A DNA stretch of 64,000 bases from Streptomyces sp. NA04227 (GCF_013364195.1 NZ_CP054918.1:1601001-1665000), one strand, 5' to 3'. Shown: positions 25,712-34,590, counted from the stretch's first letter. Numbers and translations: made by a program. The notes: generated by a model not told the origin, from the letters alone.

Positions 25712-26583
25712 GCACCGACACGACTGCCCCGGCCGCCCTCGACGAACCGGCGCGCGACGGGGTGGCCCCCGGCGGCGCCCCGGCCGCACCGACCGGTCCC
25801 GGGGCCGACATCCGGATCGGTCCGCGCGCGCATCTGCGGCACACCGGCGCGCTGGTACGCCGGAATCTGCTGTGGATCCGGCAGGACCCGGAGTCCATGA
25901 TGGACGCCGTCCTGATGCCGATCATCTTCACGATCCTGTTCGTCTTCGTCTTCGGCGGTGCGATCGCGGGCAAGGGCAACCAGGACGACTACGTCAACTA
26001 CGTGGTGCCCGGGCTGATGGCGATGATGGCCATGAACATCACCATGGGCGTCGGCACCGGTTTCAACCAGGACTTCCAGTCCGGCGTGATGGACCGCTTC
26101 CGTACGCTGCCGATCGCCCGGTCCTCGGTGCTCATCGCCAAGATCGTGGTCGAGATCTGCCGGATGCTGGTCGCCACCACGATCCTGCTCATCGTCGGAT
26201 TCATGCTCGGCCTTTCGGTCTCCAATGTGCCCGGGATGTTCGCGGCCGTCGGGCTCGCCCTCGTCTTCGGCTCCGCCACCATGTGGATCTTCCTGACCAT
26301 GGGTGTGGTCATGAAGAGCGCGCAGGCCATCCAGGGAATGGGGTTCCTCGTGCTGATGCCGCTGCAGTTCGGCTCCTCGATCTTCGCGCCGACCAAGGAC
26401 ATGCCCGACTGGCTCCAGACCTTCACCGACTACAACCCGCTGTCCTCCCTCGCGGACGCCTCCCGCGGGCTGTTCAACGGCGGCGCGATCGCGCACGACG
26501 TCTGGGTCACCCTGATCTGGTCGTTCGCCATCACCGCGATCATGGCGCCGATCGCGATCCACAAGTTCCGCACCAAGTCGTGA
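25708..26583 (+). CDS. DrrB-like ABC-2 type transporter permease
   Basis: 291 residues. A Pro/Ala-rich cytoplasmic N-terminus of about 45 residues is followed by 'LVRRNLLWIRQDPESMMDAVLMPIIFTILFVFVFG', the start of the ABC-2 membrane domain, with six helices in all. The conserved segment 'MDRFRTLPIARSSVLIAKI' lies after helix 2. ATG 25708 overlaps the ATPase stop. The two proteins together form a DrrAB-type exporter. No TetR regulator is next to it. The gene ends with a doubled 21-bp repeat just past its stop codon. Confidence 0.93.
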   Translation: MSTDTTAPAALDEPARDGVAPGGAPAAPTGPGADIRIGPRAHLRHTGALVRRNLLWIRQDPESMMDAVLMPIIFTILFVFVFGGAIAGKGNQDDYVNYVVPGLMAMMAMNITMGVGTGFNQDFQSGVMDRFRTLPIARSSVLIAKIVVEICRMLVATTILLIVGFMLGLSVSNVPGMFAAVGLALVFGSATMWIFLTMGVVMKSAQAIQGMGFLVLMPLQFGSSIFAPTKDMPDWLQTFTDYNPLSSLADASRGLFNGGAIAHDVWVTLIWSFAITAIMAPIAIHKFRTKS

Positions 26584-26587
26584 TCGC

Positions 26588-26631
26588 GGCGGTACTCCCG
26601 TAGTGCTCTCGGCGGTACTTCCGTTGCGCTC
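26588..26631. repeat. Direct repeat directly after the permease stop
   Basis: Two 21-bp copies (26588-26608 and 26611-26631, 18/21 identical, core GGCGGTACTYCCGT) start 5 bp after the TGA. Confidence 0.7.
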
Positions 26632-26747
26632 GTGGTGGTTCCGTCGCGGGGATTGAGGAGAGAATCCGGGAATCGACCTCAGGCGGTGTGCTCCGGCCGG
26701 TCCGGCCGGGGCGCATCGCCGATTCCCGGACTCCTGGAGCCGCGCCC

Positions 26748-27545
26748 ATGACCGTCACCGACCTGCGTCGTCGCCGGGACCGGCGGATCAGCCCGGTCTT
26801 CCTCGGCATCGTGGCCGTCACGGCCGCCGCGGGCTGGGCGGCCTGGACGGAACCCGGCGGCAGCACCGGCCTCGCGGTGTTCGTCTTCGTGACCGGCGCC
26901 TGGGTGGTCTCGCTGTGCCTGCACGAGTACGCGCACGCCCGGACCGCCCTGCACAGCGGCGACATCTCGATCGAGGCCAAGGGCTATCTGACGCTCAACC
27001 CGCTGAAGTACACGCACGCCCTGCTGTCGATCGTGCTGCCGCTGCTCTTCGTGATCATGGGTGGCATCGGCCTGCCCGGCGGCGCCGTCTTCATCGAGCG
27101 CGGCCGGATCCGGGGCCGCTGGCGGCACAGCCTGATCTCCGCGGCCGGACCGCTGACCAACCTGCTGTTCGCCGTGGTGTGCACGGCGCCGTTCTGGCTG
27201 GACGCACTGGACGGCGTACCCGCCCCCTTCCGGTACGCACTGGCCTTCCTGGCGCTTCTCCAGGTGACCGCGGCGATCCTCAACTCCCTGCCGGTACCCG
27301 GGCTCGACGGCTACGGAGTCATCGAGCCCTGGCTCTCGCGCGAGCTGCGTCGGCAGCTCGAACCCTTCGCACAGTTCGGGCTGCTTGCCGTGTTCGGACT
27401 GCTCTGGGTGCCGGAGATCAACGACGCCTTCTTCGACGCGGTCGACGCCCTCCTGCGCGCCCTCGACGTGCCGGAGTTCGACACGTACTGGGGCCGCGAG
27501 CTGTACCGGTTCTGGCAGGGCGAGGACGTGCCGGGCGTCGGTTAG
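26748..27545 (+). CDS. M50 family (site-2-protease-like) membrane metallopeptidase
   Basis: 265 residues from ATG 26748 with GGAG upstream. Six or so helices. The zinc site HEYAH (H59-E60-H63) lies inside a membrane segment, and the third ligand motif is 'NSLPVPGLDGYG', the NxxPxPxLDG signature of intramembrane proteases. The fold matches the short S2P-like group lacking a PDZ domain. These proteins can cut membrane anchors of regulators or act in envelope maintenance. No substrate such as an anti-sigma factor is adjacent. It is transcribed alone, 164 bp behind the ABC exporter. Confidence 0.93.
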   Translation: MTVTDLRRRRDRRISPVFLGIVAVTAAAGWAAWTEPGGSTGLAVFVFVTGAWVVSLCLHEYAHARTALHSGDISIEAKGYLTLNPLKYTHALLSIVLPLLFVIMGGIGLPGGAVFIERGRIRGRWRHSLISAAGPLTNLLFAVVCTAPFWLDALDGVPAPFRYALAFLALLQVTAAILNSLPVPGLDGYGVIEPWLSRELRRQLEPFAQFGLLAVFGLLWVPEINDAFFDAVDALLRALDVPEFDTYWGRELYRFWQGEDVPGVG

Positions 27546-27601
27546 GGCCTGTCCCGGACGGATCTTCGCGTACGGATCGCGGCGGCGCGTGGCGCGCGTG
27601 C

Positions 27602-27639
27602 GCGGGCTCAGGCGCCGGGCGCGGGCTCAGGCGCCGGGC
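27602..27639. repeat. 19-bp tandem duplication over a stop codon
   Basis: GCGGGCTCAGGCGCCGGGC is present twice without a gap (27602-27620, 27621-27639). The TGA (TCA on this strand) of the minus-strand 59-residue gene at 27627-27629 lies in the gene-proximal copy and is repeated in the other. Confidence 0.9.
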
Positions 27640-27806
27640 GCGCGCTCGGCCTTCGCGCGGCGCAGGTAGAACCAGGCCATGTTGGAGCTGAGCCCGGCGA
27701 GCAGCACCCACACGATGCCGAACCATTGGCCGCGCGCGAAGGAGAGCACGGCCGCCGCGACGGCGAGGGCACAGACGGCCAGGGCGTACAGCGCGAGTCG
27801 GGGCAT
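27627..27806 (-). CDS. Small two-helix membrane protein
   Basis: 59 residues from ATG 27806, chosen over upstream ATGs because AGGAGC lies 9 nt before it. Two membrane helices (about 4-20 and 24-44) are connected by SFARGQW and followed by a basic tail 'YLRRAKAERAPGA'. I do not recognise the family. The layout resembles small conserved actinobacterial membrane proteins with unknown roles. It converges with the M50 peptidase and lies downstream of the F420 reductase on the same strand, with 134 bp between them. Confidence 0.7.
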   Translation of the reverse strand: MPRLALYALAVCALAVAAAVLSFARGQWFGIVWVLLAGLSSNMAWFYLRRAKAERAPGA

Positions 27807-27940
27807 GGGGTGGGGCTCCTGTCGGGACATGAGAGGTACAGCGTCAACAGTGTCCCCCATGCCTCGCGGGGCTCCGCACGCGGCTGCGGGGCGGGCGCCC
27901 GCCCTGCGTGCCTGTGCGCCGGGCGCCCATACGCGCGTGC

Positions 27941-28690
27941 CTACACGTCGGTCACCCGCAGCCCCGCGTGTGCCTTGTAGCGGCGGTTGACGGAGATCAG
28001 GTTCGCGACGAGGGACTCGACCTGGTGCGCGTTGCGCAGTCGGCCCGCGAAGACGCCGCGCATACCGGGGATACGGGCGGCCAGCGCCTGGACGAGGTCG
28101 GTGTCGGCACGGGACTCGCCGAGGACCATCACGTCCGTGTCGATCTCCTCGACGGACTCGTCCTGGAGCAGCACGGCGGACAGGTGGTGGAAGGCGGCCG
28201 TGACGCGCGAGTCGGGCAGCAGGGCGGCGGCCTGCTCGGCGGCGCTGCCCTCCTCGGGCTTGAGCGCGTAGGCGCCCTTCTTGTCGAAGCCGAGCGGGTT
28301 CACGCAGTCGACGACCAGCTTGCCCGCGAGCTCCTCGCGCAGCGCTTCGAGCGTCTTGGCGTGCCCGTCCCAGGGCACCGCGACGATCACGATGTCGCTG
28401 CGCCGCGCGCAGTCGGCGTTGTCGGCGCCCTCGATGCCCAACCCCAGTTCGGCGGCGGCGCTTTCGGCCCGCTGTGCCGCACGGGAGCCGATGATCACCC
28501 GCTGGCCCGCGCGGGCGAGCCGGTAGGCGAGGCCGCGGCCCTGGTCGCCGGTGCCGCCGAGAACACCGACCACCAGGGAGGACACGTCCGGCAGGTCCCA
28601 GGGGTCCTTCGCGGGGGCCTTCCCGGCTCCTGGCTTCGGCTCGGACAGGGTCGGTGCGGGGGCCTGGGCGCCGTCGGCGGGAGTAGTCAT
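27941..28690 (-). CDS. npdG: NADPH:F420 oxidoreductase (NADPH-dependent F420 reductase)
   Basis: 249 residues. After a 40-residue Pro/Ala-rich extension comes the NADP-binding 'VVGVLGGTGDQGRGLAYRLARAGQRVIIGSRAAQRAES', diagnostic for NpdG/Fno, followed by 'DIVIVAVPWDGHAKTLEAL', 'VVDCVNPLGFDKKGAYAL' and 'VTAAFHHLSAVLLQD'. It passes hydride between NADPH and deazaflavin F420, supplying reduced F420 for split-barrel reductases. One such fold is encoded at 11920, though no link is shown. CAGAAT about 7 bp before ATG 28690 and no ribosome site suggest a leaderless transcript. Confidence 0.93.
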   Translation of the reverse strand: MTTPADGAQAPAPTLSEPKPGAGKAPAKDPWDLPDVSSLVVGVLGGTGDQGRGLAYRLARAGQRVIIGSRAAQRAESAAAELGLGIEGADNADCARRSDIVIVAVPWDGHAKTLEALREELAGKLVVDCVNPLGFDKKGAYALKPEEGSAAEQAAALLPDSRVTAAFHHLSAVLLQDESVEEIDTDVMVLGESRADTDLVQALAARIPGMRGVFAGRLRNAHQVESLVANLISVNRRYKAHAGLRVTDV

Positions 28691-28733
28691 GCGACGGATT
28701 CTGTCATCGGTGCCGCACGACCAGGCACCGTGG

Positions 28734-29999
28734 TCACCCGACGGTACGCAGCAGCGCGGTGACCGGGATCCGGCGGAAGCTCAGGGTCTCGTACGAGCTC
28801 GTCGCGCCGGTCTCGAAGAGCAGGCCGACGGTTCCCGCGTCGAGCCGTACGAGATCGGAGTACGCGGCCGGGGACTCGTCCACGACATGGGCGACGCGCC
28901 AGTGGGTGCCGTGGTCGGAGCTGGCGCGGACGGTCATCCTGGCCCGGCGCTCGGGGTGCGCGGGGCCCGAGTAGAGCAGCAGGTCGGGGTCGCGGAGCTG
29001 AAGGAGACTGCCCTGGACCACGGGGCCCTCGATCCCGGGCTGTGGACGGTAGGGGGCGGTCAGCTCGGCGCCGTCGGAGGAGTAGGCGTCGGCACGGGTG
29101 CCGGGTGCCGCCGAGTCGTTGCGGGTGTTGAAGTAGAGCCGCCCGTCGGGGAGTTCGGCGGCCGTCGTCTCGTTGGCGTTGATGCGCTCGGGGTGCCCGT
29201 CGGGGCCGGGCGGTACGTCGGAGCCGACCGGGGCGGCGAGCGCGGCCAGGGCGTCCGCGTTGTTGTGCACGTAGCCGATCCGCCAGGTCTGGCCCTCGTC
29301 GTCGCTGAGCAGGCTGTGCCCGCCGTTGTACGCGCCCTCGGTGCCGAGGTCCGAACCGGTGGGCGGCAGCGAGTGGTTGGCGGGCACAAGCACCCGGCCG
29401 CCGGTCAGCTGGAGGGCGTGCCCCGGAGTGGTCGCGTACCAGCGCCAGTCCGGGTCCTTGGTCTGCTCCGTGATCTCGCGCGCCTCGGACCAGGTGACCC
29501 CGTCGTCGTCGCTGTACTGCACCCAGACCCGGCGCGCGTCGGCCTGAGCGACCTCGCCGCGACGGATCGCCGCCTCGCTGGCCGCGGCCGCGTTGCGCAC
29601 ATGCACCAGCAGGATGCGGCCCGAGGACAGCACCACGGGTGCCGGGTTGCCCGCGAGGTCGTCGCCGTTCTCGGCCACGCGCTCCAGCGGCGCCCAGGTG
29701 CGGCCGCCGTCGTGCGAACGCTTCAGCACGATATCGATGTCACCGTGGTCCTCCGCGGAGCCCACCCGCCCCTCGCAGAAGGCGAGCACGGTGTTCTCGC
29801 CGGTGACGACGACGGCCGGGATACGGAAGCTCGCGTATCCCTCGGTACCGGCGCGGAAGGGTACGGACGTCTCACTGGTCAACGGTGCCTCCGGGGCATC
29901 GGCGCGTGGGAGCCGCGCGGTCGCGGCAGCGCGTTCGGAGCGGTCGGGCACACTCGCGGGCGGGGCGAGCGGCCGGGCGGGCAGGGGGCGAGCGGGCAA
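28734..29999 (-). CDS. Exo-alpha-sialidase (GH33 neuraminidase) family protein
   Basis: 421 residues from TTG 29999. The six-bladed propeller signatures are clear: 'YASFRIPAVVVTGE' with the FRIP arginine, and Asp-boxes 'SHDGGRTW', 'SDDDGVTW', 'SDDEGQTW' and 'SSDHGTHW'. Candidate catalytic residues include the Asp in 'EDHGDIDIVLKRS' and the Glu/Arg in the later blades. It would release terminal sialic acids from glycoconjugates. No signal peptide is visible with this start: the N-terminus is Ala/Pro/Arg-rich. Either the start is wrong, export is non-classical, or the enzyme is cytoplasmic. The sequence upstream is low-complexity repeats, so the true start is hard to fix. Confidence 0.85.
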   Translation of the reverse strand: MPARPLPARPLAPPASVPDRSERAAATARLPRADAPEAPLTSETSVPFRAGTEGYASFRIPAVVVTGENTVLAFCEGRVGSAEDHGDIDIVLKRSHDGGRTWAPLERVAENGDDLAGNPAPVVLSSGRILLVHVRNAAAASEAAIRRGEVAQADARRVWVQYSDDDGVTWSEAREITEQTKDPDWRWYATTPGHALQLTGGRVLVPANHSLPPTGSDLGTEGAYNGGHSLLSDDEGQTWRIGYVHNNADALAALAAPVGSDVPPGPDGHPERINANETTAAELPDGRLYFNTRNDSAAPGTRADAYSSDGAELTAPYRPQPGIEGPVVQGSLLQLRDPDLLLYSGPAHPERRARMTVRASSDHGTHWRVAHVVDESPAAYSDLVRLDAGTVGLLFETGATSSYETLSFRRIPVTALLRTVG

Positions 30000-30380
30000 G
30001 TGACTTGGCGAGTAAGCGAGGGGGCACGCAAGTTACTCGGCAAGTAAGCAAGCGAGCAGGCAGGCAGGCAACGACGGTAAGCAGGGGCAATCAGGACATG
30101 GGATGTCCTGAGGCCTGTGACCCTAGAGACCGTCCCCGACGGCGGTCAACCTCGCCCACCCGTAGTCCTGTTAGCGGTCCGACGCTCCGCCCGCCGCTCA
30201 CGACGCGCACACGCCGCCCCATGCGCGGGCACTCGGGCGGGCCCGCGAGCGGGGCACGTGATCCGGCGCGCGCCCCCGCCGTTCACGCCCGGCCCGGAGT
30301 CCGGCGCACCACCATCCCGTACGAGTGAACAAGTCCCGGACTCCGCTCGTGGCGGCCCGGTCGGCGGCATCCTCGCGGCC
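30000..30380. other. 381-bp divergent intergenic region with low-complexity repeats
   Basis: 30000-30110 is a patchwork of short repeats (variants of CGAGTAAGCGAG / CAAGTAAGCAAG, then CAGGCAGGCAGGCAA), unusual in base composition for this genome. The rest has no recognisable site. The promoters of the sialidase and of the 30381 gene must both lie here. Confidence 0.5.
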
Positions 30381-30989
30381 ATGGACGCGGTACGCGTGGC
30401 GCTGTTGCGCGAGGTGCTCGCCGGGACGGAGTGGCTCGGTGCGACCCGCAGGTTCGCGGGGACGTTGCGGGGCTCGGTCGTTCCGCACGGAGGCGGGCTG
30501 CTGCTCGTCGGGACACCGGAGTACGAACCCTGGCATCTGGCCGCGCATCTGGTGGACGAGGCGGCCTGGTCCGGCACTCCGGAGCTGACGCCGACCCTGG
30601 TACGGCACCGGGTGGGCGACGGGGACCCGGCCCATCTCGCGGTGGGCCTCGGACGACTGGAGGCGGCCCGGCGCGGGGAGACCCTGCTCGTGGTGGCGCC
30701 CGACGCGCCGGGCGCGCCACTGCTCGAACGCGTCCAGGACGCACGCCGTTCGGGCGCCACGGTGCTCGCACTGGACTCCGGCGACCGCGAACTGCACACC
30801 CTGGCCCACGAGTCGCTGGCCGTGCCCGAGTCCCCGGACCTCGACCTGGACACGGTGCAGCATCTGGTGAGCGCGGCCACCGGCGAGAACTCCCTGCCCG
30901 CACAAGTGCCGCGCGGCCGCCGCCAGTTCCGCGACCGCCTCTCCCGCCTGGCCGACCGGCTCACGGCACCGCCCCCGGCGCGCTGGTAG
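30381..30989 (+). CDS. Conserved hypothetical protein, 202 residues
   Basis: ATG 30381 begins MDAVRVALLREVLAGTEWL; no strong ribosome site is present, and the frame is open further upstream. The protein is soluble. It has an alternating alpha/beta pattern with 'GLLLVGTPEYEPWHLAAHLVDEA', 'TLLVVAPDAPGAPLLERVQDARRSGATVLALDSGD' and a C-terminal 'RRQFRDRLSRLADRL'. The VVAPDAP...GATVLALD strands look like a SIS/Rossmann-like fold but lack a diagnostic motif. I do not recognise the family and assign no function. It is followed by an MFS gene 161 bp downstream on the same strand. A 24-bp duplication covers its stop codon. Confidence 0.65.
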   Translation: MDAVRVALLREVLAGTEWLGATRRFAGTLRGSVVPHGGGLLLVGTPEYEPWHLAAHLVDEAAWSGTPELTPTLVRHRVGDGDPAHLAVGLGRLEAARRGETLLVVAPDAPGAPLLERVQDARRSGATVLALDSGDRELHTLAHESLAVPESPDLDLDTVQHLVSAATGENSLPAQVPRGRRQFRDRLSRLADRLTAPPPARW

Positions 30990-31030
30990 ACCGGCGACAG
31001 GCACGAGCTGGTAGACCGCCGACAGACACG
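30982..31030. repeat. 24-bp direct duplication over a stop codon
   Basis: Copies 30982-31005 and 31007-31030 (core GCTGGTAGACCG-CGACAG, 22/24 identical). The TAG of the first copy (30987-30989) ends the 202-residue gene. Confidence 0.85.
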
Positions 31031-31150
31031 GGACCCGTACCGGCCGGGTGAGGCGCCGAGTGAGGCCCCGAGCGCGTACGGAAAGGCCGTACGCGCCGAC
31101 GTGGGAAAACCGTTTGCCACCCCCCTTGGCACACCGCACGATGGCCCTTC

Positions 31151-32533
31151 GTGACCCCCGACTCCCCCACACCCGCCCCCTCACGCCTGCGTGCGCTGCT
31201 GCCCGATCTCGCGCCCTGGCACGCCTCGGCCGACTTCCGGCGGCTGTGGATCGCCGGGGTGATCACGAACTTCGGCAGCTTCCTCACCTTCGTCGCGCTG
31301 CCGGTTCAGATGAAGGACCTGACCGGTTCCGCCGCGGCGGTGGGCGCGATCGGTGCGGCCGAGCTGATCCCGCTGATCGTCTTCGGGCTGTACGGCGGCG
31401 CCCTCGCGGACGCGATGGACAAGCGCAAGCTGATCCTGTGGACGGAGGTCGGCCAGGCCCTGCTGTGCGCCGTCCTGCTCGGCAACGCGCTGCTGCCCAC
31501 GCCGATGATCTGGCCGCTGTACCTGGTCGCCGCGCTGTCGGCGGCCCTGGTCGCGGTGCAGCGGCCCGCGCTCGACTCGCTGACCCCGCGCATCGTGGCG
31601 CACGAGCATCTGCCCGCGGCCGCCGCACTCAACTCCCTGCGCTGGCAGGTGGGCGGGGTGGCCGGACCCGCGCTCGCCGGAGTGGTGGTCGCCTGGGCCG
31701 GAGTCGGCTGGGCCTATGCGGCGGACCTCGTCAGCTTCCTGGCCTCCGTCTGCCTGGCCGTCGGACTCGCCGCCTCGCCCGCCGCGCACGAGGCGGCCAA
31801 GCCGTCGTTGAGGTCGATAGCGGAGGGCGCCCGCTACGCCTGGAGCCGCAAGGAACTCCTCGGCACCTATGTCGTCGACATCGCGGCCATGCTCTTCGCC
31901 TTCCCGCTGGCCGTACTGCCGTTCCTCGCGGACGACTTGGACGCCGAGTGGTCACTCGGTCTGATGTACGCGGCGCTGCCCGCCGGTTCGCTGCTCGTGA
32001 GCCTCACCAGCGGCTGGTCCTCGCGTATCCACCGGCACGGCCTGATGGTCGTCCTCGCGGCGGGCTGCTGGGGTGCGACCGTCGCGATCGCCGGGGTCAT
32101 GGACAACGTCTGGCTGGTGCTGCTGTTCCTCACCCTGGGCGGCTGCTGCGACATGGTCAGCGGCATCTTCCGCTCCGCGATGTGGAACCAGACCATCCCC
32201 GACGAGCTGCGCGGCCGTCTCGCGGGTATCGAGCTGCTCTCGTACTCGGTGGGCCCGCAGCTGGGCCAGGTACGGGCCGGCGGCGTCGCCGCACTCGCGG
32301 GCGTGCGCGCCTCGGTATGGTCGGGCGGCCTCGCCTGTGTGGGCGCGGTCGGCCTGCTCGCGCTGTGCCTGCCGAAGCTGATGACGTACGACGTCCGCAC
32401 CAACGCACACGCCCGCAAGCTGCGCGAGAGCCGTGCCTCGGTGGCGGGCGGCGGGCCGAGGCCGGGTGAGGGCGAGGCGGACGCGACGAACGGAACGGCG
32501 GCGCTCGGCGAAGGGACCCCGGCCGGGGGCTGA
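31151..32533 (+). CDS. MFS transporter (EntS/MFS_3-like exporter)
   Basis: 460 residues from GTG 31151; twelve predicted helices. The N-terminus 'FRRLWIAGVITNFGSFLTFVALPVQMKDLTGS' and 'ELIPLIVFGLYGGALADAMDKRKLILW' match the EntS (enterobactin exporter)/MFS_3 group. 'ALNSLRWQVGGVAGPALAGVVVAW' in helix 5 and 'ELRGRLAGIELLSYSVGPQLG' in the second half are also typical. A hydrophilic 60-residue C-terminal tail follows. The substrate is unknown, and no siderophore genes adjoin. It ends convergently with a small gene at a strong hairpin. Confidence 0.93.
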   Translation: MTPDSPTPAPSRLRALLPDLAPWHASADFRRLWIAGVITNFGSFLTFVALPVQMKDLTGSAAAVGAIGAAELIPLIVFGLYGGALADAMDKRKLILWTEVGQALLCAVLLGNALLPTPMIWPLYLVAALSAALVAVQRPALDSLTPRIVAHEHLPAAAALNSLRWQVGGVAGPALAGVVVAWAGVGWAYAADLVSFLASVCLAVGLAASPAAHEAAKPSLRSIAEGARYAWSRKELLGTYVVDIAAMLFAFPLAVLPFLADDLDAEWSLGLMYAALPAGSLLVSLTSGWSSRIHRHGLMVVLAAGCWGATVAIAGVMDNVWLVLLFLTLGGCCDMVSGIFRSAMWNQTIPDELRGRLAGIELLSYSVGPQLGQVRAGGVAALAGVRASVWSGGLACVGAVGLLALCLPKLMTYDVRTNAHARKLRESRASVAGGGPRPGEGEADATNGTAALGEGTPAGG

Positions 32534-32540
32534 GGGGCTG

Positions 32541-32586
32541 CCGGGAGGCCTCGGGCTGAACGGCCGGGAGGCCGCGGGCTGAGCGG
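32541..32586. repeat. 23-bp tandem repeat after the MFS stop
   Basis: Units 32541-32563 and 32564-32586 agree at 21 of 23 positions and contain GGGCTGA. The gene itself ends in GGGGGCTGA, so the stop codon region looks like a further partial copy. Confidence 0.75.
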
Positions 32587-32595
32587 CCCGGACCC

Positions 32596-32631
32596 GGCAG
32601 GCCCGATGGACCCAGCGGGCCCGGGCCTGCC
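32596..32631. terminator. Bidirectional terminator hairpin
   Basis: GGCAGGCCCG (32596-32605) pairs perfectly with CGGGCCTGCC (32622-32631). It lies between converging stops at 32533 and 32667. Confidence 0.8.
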
Positions 32632-32666
32632 GCTCCCCATGAGCTATGCGGATGCGGACTTGTGGA

Positions 32667-32900
32667 CTACTGCTCCCCGCCGCCCGGCTTCCCCTGCTGC
32701 CAGTTGGGGTCCTCGTCCCACTCCTTGTTGCGTTCCTCGGCGATCTCGAAGGCGTGTGCCGCCGCCTCGGGGCTGGGGTACGGGCCGAGGCGGTCGGGAC
32801 CCGGGCAGTCGGGGCCCTCCTCGACCTTGTGGTGGCCGAGGCAGTAGTACCACTCGCCGGGCTTTCCGACGGTCCGCTTCCGCTTCCTGAACAGCGCCAT
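32667..32900 (-). CDS. Small conserved hypothetical protein, 77 residues
   Basis: ATG 32900 follows AAGGAG with 7 nt spacing. The sequence starts [30 protein letters not shown] cysteine, two histidines and a second cysteine (YYCLGHH...[10 protein letters not shown]) could form a zinc-binding site, followed by '[27 protein letters not shown]', a SPOR- or YegP-like helix pattern. Proteins like this are common in Streptomyces next to map, but I know no function. It is divergent from map (118 bp gap), so the two promoters lie back to back. Confidence 0.8.
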   Translation of the reverse strand: MALFRKRKRTVGKPGEWYYCLGHHKVEEGPDCPGPDRLGPYPSPEAAAHAFEIAEERNKEWDEDPNWQQGKPGGGEQ

Positions 32901-33004
32901 GCCGGCTCCTTGGCTCCTCGTCGCACACGGTGTGCGGGGCGGCGGCGCACGGCCGGGGCCGTCCGGCCGTCCCCACAGCGGCCATGGTGCCCGATCCCGG
33001 ATCG

Positions 33005-33019
33005 CTACACTCGTCGACA
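33005..33019 (+). promoter_or_regulatory. Leaderless promoter of map (-10 TACACT)
   Basis: TACACT at 33005-33010 ends 8 bp before the ATG of map, and no ribosome site is present. This is the same -10 sequence and arrangement as at nadE. Confidence 0.55.
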
Positions 33020-33876
33020 TGTCTGGCCAGTCGCTGCTCGTACCGGGGAAGCTCTCCCCCACCCGTCCCGTCCCGGCGCACATCGCACGCCCCGAGTACG
33101 TGGGCAAGCCCGCCCCGACGCCGTTCAAGGGCTCGGAGATCCAGGACGCCGAGACCGTCGAGCGGATGCGGATCGCGGGCGGGATCGCCGCCCGGGCGAT
33201 GGCCGAGGCGGCCAAGCTGATCGCGCCGGGCGTCACCACCGACGAGCTGGACCGGGTCGCCCACGACTACATGTGCGACCACGGCGCCTACCCGTCGACG
33301 CTGGGCTACCGCAGCTTCCCGAAGTCCCTGTGCAGTTCGGTCAACGAGGTCATCTGCCACGGCATCCCGGACTCCACGGTGCTGCGCGACGGCGACATCG
33401 TGAACCTGGACGTGACCGCCTTCATCGGCGGGGTGCACGGCGACAACAACGCCACGTACCTGGTCGGGGACGTCGACGAGGAGAGCAGGCTCCTGGTCGA
33501 GCGCACCGAGGAGGCACTGGCCCGCGCGATCAAGGCGGTCCGGCCGGGCCGGCAGATCAACATCATCGGCCGGGTCATCGAGTCGTACGCGAAGCGGTTC
33601 GGCTACGGCGTCGTGCGCGACTTCACCGGGCACGGCATCAGCACCGCGTTCCACTCCGGCCTGATCGTGCCGCACTACGACAGCCCGCACGCGACGACCG
33701 TGATGCAGCCGGGTATGACCTTCACGATCGAGCCGATGCTGACGCTCGGCACCTACGAGTACGACATGTGGGACGACGGCTGGACCGTGGTCACCAAGGA
33801 CCGCAGGCGCACGGCCCAGTTCGAGCACACCTTGGTGGTCACGGAGACGGGCGCGGAGATTCTCACGCTTCCGTAG
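33019..33876 (+). CDS. map: Type I methionine aminopeptidase
   Basis: 285 residues. It removes the initiator methionine from nascent proteins. The pita-bread fold ligands are all present: Asp in '[11 protein letters not shown]', Asp in '[11 protein letters not shown]', His in '[14 protein letters not shown]', Glu in '[11 protein letters not shown]' and Glu in '[10 protein letters not shown]'. The substrate-pocket His is in 'VICHGIPD'. The 45-residue N-terminal extension with [18 protein letters not shown] is the SH3-ligand-like linker of actinobacterial class Ic enzymes. ATG 33019 is probably leaderless. Streptomyces usually carries two or three map paralogues; this is the extended type rather than the ribosomal-operon type. 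Confidence 0.96.
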   Translation: MSGQSLLVPGKLSPTRPVPAHIARPEYVGKPAPTPFKGSEIQDAETVERMRIAGGIAARAMAEAAKLIAPGVTTDELDRVAHDYMCDHGAYPSTLGYRSFPKSLCSSVNEVICHGIPDSTVLRDGDIVNLDVTAFIGGVHGDNNATYLVGDVDEESRLLVERTEEALARAIKAVRPGRQINIIGRVIESYAKRFGYGVVRDFTGHGISTAFHSGLIVPHYDSPHATTVMQPGMTFTIEPMLTLGTYEYDMWDDGWTVVTKDRRRTAQFEHTLVVTETGAEILTLP

Positions 33877-33892
33877 CGCACGCCCCTGCCGC

Positions 33893-33934
33893 CCGCCGTC
33901 GTCCCCCGGGTCGTCACCCCGGCGAGGACGGCGG
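33893..33934. terminator. Hairpin between map and the VOC gene
   Basis: CCGCCGTC (33893-33900) pairs with GACGGCGG (33927-33934), enclosing a GC-rich loop with CCCCGGG/CCCCGG pairing. It lies between convergent stop codons. Confidence 0.55.
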
Positions 33935-34411
33935 TCACTTCCCGTCGGCCGCCGCCCTGATCGCGGCGATGTCGATCTTGACCTGGCCGAGCATCGCGCG
34001 CATGGCGCGGTCGGCGCGGTCCTTGTCGGGGTCGGCGATCAGACGGTCCAGCTCGGCGGGGACCACCTGCCAGGACAGGCCGTACCTGTCCGTGAGCCAG
34101 CCGCACTGGACCGGCTTGCCGCCGTCCGCGAGCAGTTTGTCCCAGTAGTAGTCGACCTCTTCCTGGTCCTTGCAGTCGATCAGCAGAGAGATCGCTTCGT
34201 TGAAGGTGAAGTCGGGGCCGCCGTTGAGGGCGGTGTAGGGCTGGCCGTCGAGTTCGAACTCGACGGTGAGCACGGTTCCGGCGGGGCGCGGGCCCGCGTC
34301 GCCGTAGTGGGTGACGTTGGTGATCCGGGAGTTCGGGAACACGGAGACGTAGAACTCCGCGGCTTCCTTGCCGTTGGTGTCGAACCAGAGGTTGGGCGTG
34401 ATGCGGGGCAT
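33935..34411 (-). CDS. VOC/PhnB-like family protein (glyoxalase fold)
   Basis: 158 residues from ATG 34411 with AGGAGC upstream. 'RITPNLWFDTNGKEAAEFYVSVFPNSRI' is the hallmark of the PhnB / 3-demethylubiquinone-methyltransferase-like VOC subgroup, with 'GPDFTFNEAISLLIDCKDQEEVDYYWDKLLADGG' and 'CGWLTDRYGLSWQVVP' as the second repeat. Many members have lost enzyme activity, and the substrate is unknown. Despite older database names it is not a ubiquinone methyltransferase. It is divergent from the heme oxygenase, with 282 bp between them. Confidence 0.92.
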   Translation of the reverse strand: MPRITPNLWFDTNGKEAAEFYVSVFPNSRITNVTHYGDAGPRPAGTVLTVEFELDGQPYTALNGGPDFTFNEAISLLIDCKDQEEVDYYWDKLLADGGKPVQCGWLTDRYGLSWQVVPAELDRLIADPDKDRADRAMRAMLGQVKIDIAAIRAAADGK

Positions 34412-34590
34412 GTCTGCTCCTGGGTCCTCGGCGGGGTGTCGATCCTTCCGCAGTACAGACCCGCGCACCGCCCGAAACTCATCGCCGCGGCGTGGACGGA
34501 TCCGCCGCGGGGCCCTTCGCACCCCTTCCGCCCGGCCCTCGGCGTGACAGCGGAAACCGAGGGGTGGTGCTGGGACAATCGGGGTACGGT

